Positions 7,701 to 16,464 of a DNA stretch of 57,725 nt are shown one piece after another; the stretch's first letter is position 1; each line of letters starts with the position of its first letter. Both the position numbers and the translations under genes were made by a program. A model generated the notes under the pieces. The model was not told the DNA's origin. It worked only from the letters and a program-made list of their open reading frames with translations, and did no database searches. The DNA is from Chitinophagaceae bacterium (GTDB lineage: Bacteria > Bacteroidota > Bacteroidia > Chitinophagales > Chitinophagaceae), in assembly GCA_947380905.1 (NCBI GenBank), contig CANCSS010000011.1:1-57725 (forward strand), read 5' to 3'.

Positions 7701-10700
7701 TTAAAACCAAGAACCATTTATTATTTTATCCCCATTGGCATTGTTGTTGGCCATTCTTCTTTTTTCATTTCTTCTATGTATAAATGTAGTAATAAACATT
7801 AAAGGAATAAAAATAAAGGTCAATGGGGGAATGCCCAGCATGCTAATCCACTTGCCCCCAAAATGACGGCGCATGGGTCTGCGTAAGCGTTCCGCAATAA
7901 TATACATGGCAGGCACAATAAACAAAGTCATAAAAAAGGCAAAAGCCAATCCGTAAATAATGGTCCAACTTAATGGTTTCCAAAATGCTACGTTGTCACC
8001 ACCAAAAAAGATATGAGGGTTCAATTCGCTAAATAAAGTCACGAAATTGATGTTAAAGCCAATGGCAATAGGCATGAAACCTAAGATGGCTGCTAGCGCA
8101 GTTAACAATACCGGAATAATTCTAGTCTTACCGGCTTGTATTACGGCTTCTCTAGTTTTATATCCTCTTGCTCTTAATTCATCAGCAAATTCTATCACCA
8201 AAATTCCATTTTTTACCACAATACCTGCAAGTCCTACAATACCTAGTCCGGTCATGACACCAGAGACTTTCATACCAAAGATGGAAAATCCTAAGAACAC
8301 ACCAATGATACTAAATAAAATTTCTGTTAAAATAATCACCGATTTAGACACAGAATTAAATTGTAAAACCAAAGTTAATAAGATAAGCATTAATGCAATA
8401 ATCAGCGCTTTACCTAGGAATGCAACTGTTTCTAATTGTTGTTCATCTTCTCCTGTTTGTTTTACCGTAACTCCATCTGCAATGCCTTTGAAATTGCCAA
8501 TGTATTGAGCAATCACCACATTCACTGCTGTTGGGTTATAGCCCTGATCTAATTTTACATTAGACTTTAATTGAATCAATCTCTTTTGATTTTTTCTTTT
8601 AATGCTACCAAAAGTATTGGTAGGTTCCACTTTTACTAGCGAACTGATAGGGATGTTTTTAACCATGCCACCCGCTGCCATGTCTCTAAAAGACAAACGC
8701 ATATTTAAAAGGTCTACTAAATTGTTTCTTTGTAATTCTTCGTTTCTCAATTGAATTTTATATTCATCCTTGCCATCTTTAATTTTAGAAACTTCTTTAC
8801 CAAATAGCGCTGTACGTATTTGCATACCAACTTGTGCACTGCTTACGCCTTCAATCAATGCACGATCTCTGTCAATGGTCAAAGTCAATTCAGGGTTTAC
8901 TAAATCTACGTCCATCTTTAATCCATCGATGCCAGGAATTTGTGCAGCGTCTAAATAATTTTTTAAACTCACGGCCGTTTTTACTAATTTATCAAAATCA
9001 TCTCCCTGAATTTCAATATCAACAGGCGGTTCGGTTGGTGGTCCGCTTGATTCTTGTGTAACAGTAATCTCTGCACCAGGGATGCCTTTCATTTCGGCAC
9101 GAATGGCATCTAAATAAGGTGCGGTAGATTTTCCTTTACGCTTTTCATATTCGATAAAGTTCACTTGAACACGACCCAATTCAGATCTTGTACTTCTATC
9201 TCCAGTCATTGGATCACCAGCACCAATCGCTACATTGCTTATGATACTTTCCACCAATGGGTTGCTTTTATTGTTACTCATTTCTAAAGCCTTCGCTACT
9301 TTATGTTCTACAACTTTAGTAATGGAATCGGTATAATTTACTTTGCTACCTACAGGCAATTTTAAGTATACATATACTTGGTTGGGGTCGCCTTTAGGGA
9401 AAAATTCAATACCTACTCTGCCTGTACTAATGCTAACTCCAAAAATGATAAAAGAGGCAATTAACAAAACAAAAGTGCCCATTAATAATTTGGCAGGTCT
9501 CCATCCACTTAAAGCGCGACGCAAAAGTCTTTCATAGGTTTCCATTAATTTAGGAAGCGTTGTGGTTTGAAATTTTTCAATTAAGTCAGTAATAAAATAT
9601 TTATTAGCTACCACCAAGAGCATAAAGAAAATTAATAAATTTCCTAAGAAAGTGAATCCCATTAAGTCTAGTAAGACACCAATGCCAATAGGGATCCAGA
9701 AATTCTTTTTCTTAAACATGGCCGATTTAGGTGCTGTTGATTTTTCTTCCTCATGATTCATAAAGTCAACTGCAAATACAGGATTCATAATAAAGGCAAC
9801 TACCAAAGAAGCAGCTAAAGTAAAAATCAACATGGCAGGTAAATAGACCATGAATTTACCAATGATGCCAGGCCAGAACAACAAGGGGAAAAAGGGCGCT
9901 AAAGTTGTAATGGTACCGGCTAATACAGGAATAAAAACTTCCCCTGCAGCCATTTTAGCCGAGGTGGTAGCCGTTAATTTTCCTTTGCCTTGAATAAAAA
10001 TTCGGTGTGTATTTTCTATTACTACAATAGCATCGTCTACAATAATACCCAGGCCAAATAATAGGGCAAACAATACCATAAAGTTTAAAGTAATATGTGA
10101 GCCCACTACCAAGTCTCCTGCAGGTAGCAATACAAACGCAACAAACATACTTAGTGGAACCGATAAGGCCACAAAGAAAGCATTGGTCACGCCCATAAAA
10201 AACATCAATACCACCAATACCAATATAAATCCAATCACGATAGAATTGACTAAGTCTGTAAAAGAGCTTCTGGTTCTAATACTCTGATCTCCCGAAATAA
10301 CTGCCTTAACATCTTTGGGTAAATCATTGGCTCTTGCTTCTTCTACAATTTTTTTCACTGCATCGGTGGTAGCAATTAAGTTTTCACCATTGCGCTTTAT
10401 GATATTTAAAGTCAATACATTTTTACCATCTAAACGTGCATAGCTCTCATTGTTCTTAACCGTATCTTTAATTTTAGCAACATCTCTCAAATAAATTGGA
10501 GCACCATTGGTATTGCGAACAATAATATTTGCAATGTCGCTGGCGGTTTTTAATTGTCCCTTTAACTGTAGGTTGCGATTCATACTGCCTACTTCTAATA
10601 AGCCACCCGATAAATCTAGGTTCTCTCTTTGTATGGCAGCACTGATGTCATCAAAAGTGATGCCCGAGCTTTGCATACGAAAATTATCTACATTAATTTG

Positions 10701-11294
10701 AAACTCTCTTTCGGGAGCCCCTACTAAATCAATTCTATTGATGAGGGAGATGCCTTCTAATTTGTCTTTTAAATCGTCTGCATATTTTTTTAATTGAACA
10801 GGGCTATAATTACCACTGATATTAACATACATGATTGGCATGTCACTGATGTTCAATTCTATCACTCTGGGCTCCTGTGTTAAATCATTGGGCAAATCTG
10901 CCTTTGCTTTATCTACCGCATCTTTTACTTTTTGTAAAGCCAATTCAGGTTTTACATCGGTACTAAATTCTACGGTAATGGCCGAAAAGTCTTGTTGAGA
11001 GGTAGAAGTAAACTTGCTAATTTTTACACCACTGATACTTTTGATTTGCTTTTCGATAGGACGTGTTACTAAATTTTCAATGTCCTTAGGAGAATTACCA
11101 ACGTATATGGTTTGTACAAAAATATTTGGGATGACCACTTCCGGGAATTGTTCTTTCGGTAGCGTTAGGAATTGATAAATACCTCCTAAGCTAAGAAACA
11201 ACATGATCAAATAGATCGAAGTCTTATTGGTGATACTCCAAGAAGTGGGTTTAAATTCCTTAAATTTTTCTTTTATTTTATGGATGGTCGACAT
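7701..11294 (-). CDS. RND efflux transporter permease (HAE1/AcrB type)
   Basis: Inner-membrane proton-driven pump of the resistance-nodulation-division superfamily, expected to work as a trimer with the adaptor and TolC proteins encoded just upstream. The first membrane helix is near residues 26-45. The TM4 charge-relay region reads GLGIIVDDAIVVIENTHR, with its paired acidic residues. Two large periplasmic loops are present. At 1197 residues it is longer than AcrB (about 1050). The extra length is an insertion between the two halves with added hydrophobic segments, a second insert before the last canonical helix, and a C-terminal hydrophobic tail. Substrate is unknown. It starts 27 bases after the adaptor. 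Confidence 0.95.
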   Translation of the reverse strand: MSTIHKIKEKFKEFKPTSWSITNKTSIYLIMLFLSLGGIYQFLTLPKEQFPEVVIPNIFVQTIYVGNSPKDIENLVTRPIEKQIKSISGVKISKFTSTSQQDFSAITVEFSTDVKPELALQKVKDAVDKAKADLPNDLTQEPRVIELNISDMPIMYVNISGNYSPVQLKKYADDLKDKLEGISLINRIDLVGAPEREFQINVDNFRMQSSGITFDDISAAIQRENLDLSGGLLEVGSMNRNLQLKGQLKTASDIANIIVRNTNGAPIYLRDVAKIKDTVKNNESYARLDGKNVLTLNIIKRNGENLIATTDAVKKIVEEARANDLPKDVKAVISGDQSIRTRSSFTDLVNSIVIGFILVLVVLMFFMGVTNAFFVALSVPLSMFVAFVLLPAGDLVVGSHITLNFMVLFALLFGLGIIVDDAIVVIENTHRIFIQGKGKLTATTSAKMAAGEVFIPVLAGTITTLAPFFPLLFWPGIIGKFMVYLPAMLIFTLAASLVVAFIMNPVFAVDFMNHEEEKSTAPKSAMFKKKNFWIPIGIGVLLDLMGFTFLGNLLIFFMLLVVANKYFITDLIEKFQTTTLPKLMETYERLLRRALSGWRPAKLLMGTFVLLIASFIIFGVSISTGRVGIEFFPKGDPNQVYVYLKLPVGSKVNYTDSITKVVEHKVAKALEMSNNKSNPLVESIISNVAIGAGDPMTGDRSTRSELGRVQVNFIEYEKRKGKSTAPYLDAIRAEMKGIPGAEITVTQESSGPPTEPPVDIEIQGDDFDKLVKTAVSLKNYLDAAQIPGIDGLKMDVDLVNPELTLTIDRDRALIEGVSSAQVGMQIRTALFGKEVSKIKDGKDEYKIQLRNEELQRNNLVDLLNMRLSFRDMAAGGMVKNIPISSLVKVEPTNTFGSIKRKNQKRLIQLKSNVKLDQGYNPTAVNVVIAQYIGNFKGIADGVTVKQTGEDEQQLETVAFLGKALIIALMLILLTLVLQFNSVSKSVIILTEILFSIIGVFLGFSIFGMKVSGVMTGLGIVGLAGIVVKNGILVIEFADELRARGYKTREAVIQAGKTRIIPVLLTALAAILGFMPIAIGFNINFVTLFSELNPHIFFGGDNVAFWKPLSWTIIYGLAFAFFMTLFIVPAMYIIAERLRRPMRRHFGGKWISMLGIPPLTFIFIPLMFITTFIHRRNEKRRMANNNANGDKIINGSWF

Positions 11295-11321
11295 AGATAT
11301 CTTTTGAGCTTTTTGTATGAA

Positions 11322-12500
11322 TTATTTTTCTGAAGTAGTAATGCTTTGACCATCAAATAAACTTTGATAGCCTTCGGTGATAATGGTATCACCTGCTATT
11401 AAGCCAGTAAGAATTTCAATATTATTACCATAGTATTGTCCAACAGTAACTGCTTTTTTACGGGCCACCAATTTCCCTTTTTCAGCAATGGCAACATAAA
11501 TGAATTTCCCCTTCTCGTCATTTTGTAACAAATTAATAGGGGCGCTAACGGCATTCTTTTTTTCGTAGTCTTTAATTTTAACTTGCACCAATTGGTTGGG
11601 TCTAAAATTTTTATCCATAGGTAACTTTGCTTCTACATAAAAACTTCTATTTAAGGGATCAATGACGTTGCCTACCACCGTTAATTTAGAGCTAATAATT
11701 TTTTGAATGTCTGGGAAGTTTAAACTTGTTTCCGTGCCTACTTTTATTTTGCCAGCATAATTTTCTGGCACTTGTGCCGTCAATTTTAAATGCGTAGTAT
11801 TTACAATTTTAATTTGTCCTGGGCCCATAAAAAGTTCGCCTACTTTAACATTTACTTCTTCCGCTACGCCATCCACATCACTGTAAATACTTGTAAAAGC
11901 CAATTGATCTTTCACCATACCCAATTGCTCGCCTGCCGCTTTTAATTGGCTTGCTAAAGCATCGGCATTGGTTTTTGCAGTCATTAATTGTATTTCGCTT
12001 CCAATGTTTTGATCCCAAAGATTTTTTTGTTTTTCATACACTGTTTTTGCCAAAGCGGCTTGTGACTTTAAAGTTTCAATGTTTAAACTGGCTGCAGCAG
12101 CGCTTTGTTTAATTAAGGAATTGTCTAATTGCAATAACAACTGACCTTTTTTCACCATATCGCCTCTTTTAACAAACAATCCTTTTACTTGGCCACCACC
12201 TGCACGAGGGGTTACAAAGGATACGCTTTCAGATTCTACTTTTCCTTGAAGCTCTATATAATGTATAAAATCTTGATTGGCAATAGGACTCACTGCCACC
12301 AAAGTGGCCTTCACTGCTTCTGCTCCCCCTGCTTTTTCAATTTCCTTCTCAAGGGTTGCAATTTGTGCGTTTAAATTAAGACTTTGTTTTTTTAAAGCGG
12401 CCAAACTTGCTTTTTGTTTTTCTATAGTGTTGTTTCCACCACCACAAGCTGTGGTTAAAAGTAGTAAAGCACCGAATAATACTTTAGAGAAATTTTTCAT
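11322..12500 (-). CDS. RND efflux periplasmic adaptor (membrane fusion lipoprotein)
   Basis: Membrane-fusion protein joining the RND pump to the outer-membrane channel. The N-terminus is a lipoprotein signal (LLLLTTAC, cysteine at 19), followed by a coiled-coil segment, a biotinyl-lipoyl-like domain (VTPRAGGGQVKGLFVKRGDMVKKGQ region), a long helical hairpin and beta-barrel domains. From the chosen ATG at 12500 it is 392 residues, a typical size. The frame is open 13 codons further upstream, but that extension is only Lys/Ile/Asn-rich sequence before a good lipoprotein signal. It sits between tolC and the pump with short gaps. Confidence 0.94.
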   Translation of the reverse strand: MKNFSKVLFGALLLLTTACGGGNNTIEKQKASLAALKKQSLNLNAQIATLEKEIEKAGGAEAVKATLVAVSPIANQDFIHYIELQGKVESESVSFVTPRAGGGQVKGLFVKRGDMVKKGQLLLQLDNSLIKQSAAAASLNIETLKSQAALAKTVYEKQKNLWDQNIGSEIQLMTAKTNADALASQLKAAGEQLGMVKDQLAFTSIYSDVDGVAEEVNVKVGELFMGPGQIKIVNTTHLKLTAQVPENYAGKIKVGTETSLNFPDIQKIISSKLTVVGNVIDPLNRSFYVEAKLPMDKNFRPNQLVQVKIKDYEKKNAVSAPINLLQNDEKGKFIYVAIAEKGKLVARKKAVTVGQYYGNNIEILTGLIAGDTIITEGYQSLFDGQSITTSEK

Positions 12501-12539
12501 TATTTTATTTTTAATATTTATTGTTTTTATTTTATTCAA

Positions 12540-13874
12540 TTATAATTTGCCCGTGGCTTTTAATAAATCAACTTTTGCGATTAATGCAGCATATAAGGCG
12601 TTCATAAAATTATTCTGAGCACTTACTAAATCGGCTTGTGCTGCTGAAATTTCGGTATTAGATCCTGTACCTACTTCAAATTTCTTTTTAGTTTGTTGAA
12701 ATACATTTTCAGCCAATTGCATATTTTTCTTTTGAAATTGAACCGTGGCCACCGATGACATATAGTTTAATTTGGCTTGTGTAATTTCATTGTCAATATT
12801 GTTTTTTAAAGCATCTATTTGATTCTCCACTTGCTTTAATTCAATTTTAGTTCTTTTGACTCTTGCATCTCTAGCAAAACCATTAAACAAGGGAAGGTTT
12901 ATATTTAAGCTCAATAAAGAAGTAGTAAACCAATTTCCACCTTCAAAAAAATCAAATTTAGATCTCATTGCATTTTGAGAATAGGCCCCAGAAAAATTCA
13001 CAGTAGGCAAATAACTTAATTGATAACGCTTGACATTGTATTCACTTAATTTTTTAACCGTACTTAAGTATTGATAATCTTTTCTGATGCCATATTGAAA
13101 ATCATTTTCTACTAAAACATCGGTACTTAAACTTTGCTCATTGATCAGGTCAGTTAAACTAAGACTGTCATTCACAGGCATCCCCATTAACATTTTTAAG
13201 CCCATAAAACCAATGGCAACGCTGTTGTTGGCTTTAATTTTTTCAGTTTGTAAATTGTTTAATTGAACGCTTACTTTGTCTACGTCTAATTTCTCAGCAA
13301 ATCCATTCTTGTACATGATTTCAGCATCGTGTGCCAATTTGTTTAATCGATCAATATTGGCGTCTAATATATTTAGTTGGGTTTTGCTGGCCGAAAGCTG
13401 ATAATATATTTTATAAATATTTGCTTTGATAGCTTCTTCTGTAACAGCAGCATTTTTTCTTTGCATTTCTAAAGAAGCTTCGCGTGCTTGTAAGGCTACG
13501 AAAACCTGACCATCAAATAATAGTTGTTGGAAATTAGCACCATAGTTCGCATTGTATTTTGTACCAAATTGAACAGGTATAAAAGTACCAGCTGCTCCAC
13601 CAAAAATTTGTGCAGGCAATAGTGAAGTTGGGATTTTGGTATAATCCGTACCTCCCACATTCGTACCAATGGTAGGAAAAGCCGCAGCGGCTATTTCACG
13701 ATTGGTTTGTATTTGAGCATCAATGGTAAGCAATGCATTTTTTACCTGTACATTGTTTTTTTGTGCATAGGCTACACAATCTTCTAAACTAAAGGCGTGT
13801 AGGGCTTTGCTACTTTGTGCATGCACATTCATTGCACTTAACCAACCAAGTAAAACGATTAAAAAACTTTTCAT
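12540..13874 (-). CDS. TolC-family outer membrane channel of the RND operon
   Basis: Outer-membrane factor expected to complete the tripartite pump with the next two genes. A signal peptide spans residues 1-20 (ending VHA before QSS). Two OEP-type helical repeats follow, including EKLDVDKVSVQLNNLQTEKIKANN and the C-terminal VGTGSNTEISAAQADLVSAQNNF repeats. At 444 residues the length is normal. It lies 37 bases after the TetR gene and 39 before the adaptor, so the four genes form one unit. It is distinct from the orphan TolC-type protein at 2846-4162. Confidence 0.93.
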   Translation of the reverse strand: MKSFLIVLLGWLSAMNVHAQSSKALHAFSLEDCVAYAQKNNVQVKNALLTIDAQIQTNREIAAAAFPTIGTNVGGTDYTKIPTSLLPAQIFGGAAGTFIPVQFGTKYNANYGANFQQLLFDGQVFVALQAREASLEMQRKNAAVTEEAIKANIYKIYYQLSASKTQLNILDANIDRLNKLAHDAEIMYKNGFAEKLDVDKVSVQLNNLQTEKIKANNSVAIGFMGLKMLMGMPVNDSLSLTDLINEQSLSTDVLVENDFQYGIRKDYQYLSTVKKLSEYNVKRYQLSYLPTVNFSGAYSQNAMRSKFDFFEGGNWFTTSLLSLNINLPLFNGFARDARVKRTKIELKQVENQIDALKNNIDNEITQAKLNYMSSVATVQFQKKNMQLAENVFQQTKKKFEVGTGSNTEISAAQADLVSAQNNFMNALYAALIAKVDLLKATGKL

Positions 13875-13911
13875 TTCTATGTATTTATTTCTTGTTATTT
13901 TAAATTATTTA

Positions 13912-14523
13912 TTATTTAACAGCTGTATGATTAAGCTTATACGTATCCATCAAACGATGTCCTTCTATGGTGGCCACCCCGTAAACGAAATGTTCAATAA
14001 TTTGTAAATTCACTTTTAACATATCAAATTTATTGGGAGGGAATACTTGAATATTGAAGGGGATTAAGCTTGTTTCCAATCTATATTGAGAAAGTATATT
14101 AACATCCACGTCTTTTCTGTACAAGCCTTCTTTCATGCCTTTTTCTAAATTGGCGCGAATCATAGAAAAAATAAAATCCTCTTTGTGTTTTTTAATTTTC
14201 TCAAAAGCCAACGGATAATATTTTTCAATTTCAAATAAGGCGAGTGGATTCATTCTATTGAACATCTCTTGAATCACTGCCATTAATAGAAATATTTCAT
14301 GCACGGCATTGTCGGCAGCTAGTACACTTTGATTGCAAAAAAGGGCATGGTTAGCCAATTCATTTTCCACTACCGAACACACTAAGGCATCTTTGTCTTT
14401 GTAATATTGATAAATGGTCTTTTTGCTAATCCCCAATTGATTGGCCAAATCGTCCATGGTAACATGCTTCACCCCAGTTTGGAACATCAATTCACGGGCT
14501 TTGTTAAGAATTCTATCTTGCAT
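13912..14523 (-). CDS. TetR/AcrR-family transcriptional regulator of the efflux operon
   Basis: One-component repressor. The N-terminal helix-turn-helix occupies about residues 5-52 (VTMDDLANQLGISKKTIYQYYKDKDALV). The remaining 150 residues form a helical ligand-binding and dimerisation domain with no recognisable ligand. At 203 residues it is standard. It is the first gene of a block with tolC, adaptor and pump. A near-palindrome lies exactly inside its own promoter spacer, so self-repression of the whole pump operon is likely. The inducer is unknown. Confidence 0.93.
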   Translation of the reverse strand: MQDRILNKARELMFQTGVKHVTMDDLANQLGISKKTIYQYYKDKDALVCSVVENELANHALFCNQSVLAADNAVHEIFLLMAVIQEMFNRMNPLALFEIEKYYPLAFEKIKKHKEDFIFSMIRANLEKGMKEGLYRKDVDVNILSQYRLETSLIPFNIQVFPPNKFDMLKVNLQIIEHFVYGVATIEGHRLMDTYKLNHTAVK

Positions 14524-14540
14524 AGGAGGTTTTGAAGGCG

Positions 14541-14571
14541 CAAAACTATGGAAACTAAATTGGTTTTCAAA
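14541..14571 (-). promoter_or_regulatory. Promoter of the tetR-efflux operon with embedded operator
   Basis: On the minus strand TTTG (14571-14568), a 19-nt spacer and TAGTTTTG (14548-14541) match the Bacteroidota sigma consensus TTTG-N19..21-TAnnTTTG exactly. A 19-bp imperfect palindrome GGAAACTAAATTGGTTTTC (plus strand 14550-14568) fills the spacer. Outer arms TGGAAACT (14549-14556) and AGTTTCCA (14571-14578) form a wider exact inverted repeat. This is the layout expected of a TetR operator. Confidence 0.72.
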
Positions 14572-14647
14572 GTTTCCAGCCTTATTTTTTTATAATTTAT
14601 GCCGAATGGCAAATTTGTTTGAAATTTGAGGCTTAAACCAGTATAAA

Positions 14648-15325
14648 ATGCCCAGTATCAGGCACCAAATTACCAAACAGAAAATTTTAACAGCCTTGGC
14701 GCAACGCTTTTTTCAGGGTGTAATCGTTTTGGCACCTATTGGCGTAACTATCTGGGTGGTGGTGAGTTTATTTAATTGGGTGGACAATTTTTTACCCAAT
14801 GTGCTCAATGTTTTTTTTCCTCAACAATTTGCTTCGGTAAATGGACAAATACCCAAAGTGACTGGTTTGGGATTTGTAGTAGCGATCACTTTGGTTTTAT
14901 TGGTGGGCTGGTTGTCGTCTTTATTTTTTGTAGAAAGACTGATGTCCATTTTTGATAAAATTTTAGAAAAAACGCCGGGGGTAAAAATTATTTATTCATC
15001 CGTAAAAGATTTTTTAGAAGCTTTTGCTGGGAATAAGAAAAAATTTGATGAACCAGTTTTAGTCAATGTAGATTCTACGGATGTTTGGAGAATAGGTTTT
15101 ATTACACAAAAAAACACCGCCCATTTTGGCATGGACCAATTTGTCACGGTGTATGTGCCACATTCTTATGCCATTTCTGGAATTACTTATATCGTTCCCT
15201 CCACCAGAATTAAAAAATTCCCTAAAGGGGTGAGCGCTGCAGAAGCCATGAAGTACGTGGTGTCTGGAGGTGTAACAACGGTCGACGACGATGCAAGCGT
15301 AACACCCTCTGCTGATGTGAAGTAA
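14648..15325 (+). CDS. DUF502 family membrane protein
   Basis: Conserved inner-membrane protein of the DUF502 family, whose biochemical role is not known. Two hydrophobic helices are visible, at about residues 20-45 (FFQGVIVLAPIGVTIWVV) and 72-95. A soluble C-terminal domain follows, with the family segments TPGVKIIYSSVKDF and VPHSYAISGITYIVPSTRI. At 225 residues it is of usual size. It is divergent from tetR, and serC starts 40 bases downstream on the same strand. No function is assigned from context. Confidence 0.88.
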   Translation: MPSIRHQITKQKILTALAQRFFQGVIVLAPIGVTIWVVVSLFNWVDNFLPNVLNVFFPQQFASVNGQIPKVTGLGFVVAITLVLLVGWLSSLFFVERLMSIFDKILEKTPGVKIIYSSVKDFLEAFAGNKKKFDEPVLVNVDSTDVWRIGFITQKNTAHFGMDQFVTVYVPHSYAISGITYIVPSTRIKKFPKGVSAAEAMKYVVSGGVTTVDDDASVTPSADVK

Positions 15326-15365
15326 AATCTATTCAATCAATAAAATATAAATTTTTTCAAACCTC

Positions 15366-16433
15366 ATGCCATTGCACAATTTTAATTCAGGTCCTTCTAT
15401 TTTACCTCAAGAGGTTTTAGATCAAGCTGCCGCAGCCATTCATAATTTTAACCATACTGGCTTGTCTATTTTAGAAATAGGACATCGAACTTCTCATTTT
15501 GTAGAGGTAGTAACAGAGACGCAACAAATTATAAAAAGATTAATGGGTGTGGATGATGCTTATGAAGTTCTTTTTTTACAAGGAGGTGCTACGATGCAAT
15601 TTATGCAAGTGCCTATGAATTTATTGGATGAAAATGGTTTGGCAGCCATTTGTGACAACGGAGTTTGGGGAAGTAAGGCTGTAAAAGAAGCCAGCCTTTT
15701 TGGTCCAGTAAAAGTGGTGTCTGATTCTTCTGATAAAAAACATACTTATATTAATAAGCAGTTAGACCTGCCCGTGAATACTACTTATTTGCATATTACC
15801 ACCAACAATACGGTAGAGGGAACTCAATGGCATCAATATCCTCAGACAAATGCCTTATTAATTGGTGATATGAGCTCTGATATATTTTGTAGACCCACTC
15901 ATTTCAAACAATTTGATTTAATCTATGCAGGAGCACAAAAAAATATGGGTGCGGCAGGGGTAACGATGGTCGTGGTGAAAAAAGAAATTCTTGGCAAAAC
16001 AAATAGAAAAATTCCAGCCATCTTAAATTATCAAAAACACATCGAAGCGGGATCTTTATTAAATACGCCCCCTGTATTTTCTATTTATGTTAGTTTATTA
16101 ACGCTAAGATGGATAGAAGCTCAAGGTGGATTAGAAGAAATGGGAAAAAGAAATCAAGCAAAAGCAAACTTATTATACGATACCATTGACTCACTACCAA
16201 TGTTTCATTGCCCCATCGCCAAAGAAGATAGAAGCATCATGAATGCAGTTTTCTTTTTAACCAATCCTACATTGGAAGCACCTTTTTTAGATTTGTGCAA
16301 AAGCGAAGGAATGATTGGTGTTAAAGGCTATAGAACGGTAGGGGGTATACGAGTAAGCATGTACAATGCACTGCCCTTAGCAAGTGTGCAAGCTTTTTGC
16401 GACTTGATGAAATCATTCGCCGAAAAAAATTAA
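15366..16433 (+). CDS. serC: Phosphoserine aminotransferase
   Basis: PLP enzyme converting 3-phosphohydroxypyruvate and glutamate to phosphoserine in serine synthesis; it can also act in pyridoxine synthesis. The N-terminus has FNSGPSILP. The cofactor lysine is K192 in YAGAQKNMGAAGV, and the phosphate-binding GGATMQF lies at 73-79. At 355 residues it is full length. The next gene is a DUF1015 protein 31 bases away. In many Bacteroidota serA sits between serC and the DUF1015 gene (from memory); here it does not. Confidence 0.96.
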   Translation: MPLHNFNSGPSILPQEVLDQAAAAIHNFNHTGLSILEIGHRTSHFVEVVTETQQIIKRLMGVDDAYEVLFLQGGATMQFMQVPMNLLDENGLAAICDNGVWGSKAVKEASLFGPVKVVSDSSDKKHTYINKQLDLPVNTTYLHITTNNTVEGTQWHQYPQTNALLIGDMSSDIFCRPTHFKQFDLIYAGAQKNMGAAGVTMVVVKKEILGKTNRKIPAILNYQKHIEAGSLLNTPPVFSIYVSLLTLRWIEAQGGLEEMGKRNQAKANLLYDTIDSLPMFHCPIAKEDRSIMNAVFFLTNPTLEAPFLDLCKSEGMIGVKGYRTVGGIRVSMYNALPLASVQAFCDLMKSFAEKN

Positions 16434-16464
16434 ATCTTCGTAAAAAAGAACGAACTTTGCGCCC

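Noticed and set aside
8047..8508. Long open frame antisense to the RND pump.
   Set aside because: It mirrors conserved codons of the pump gene, with no domain or start signal of its own.
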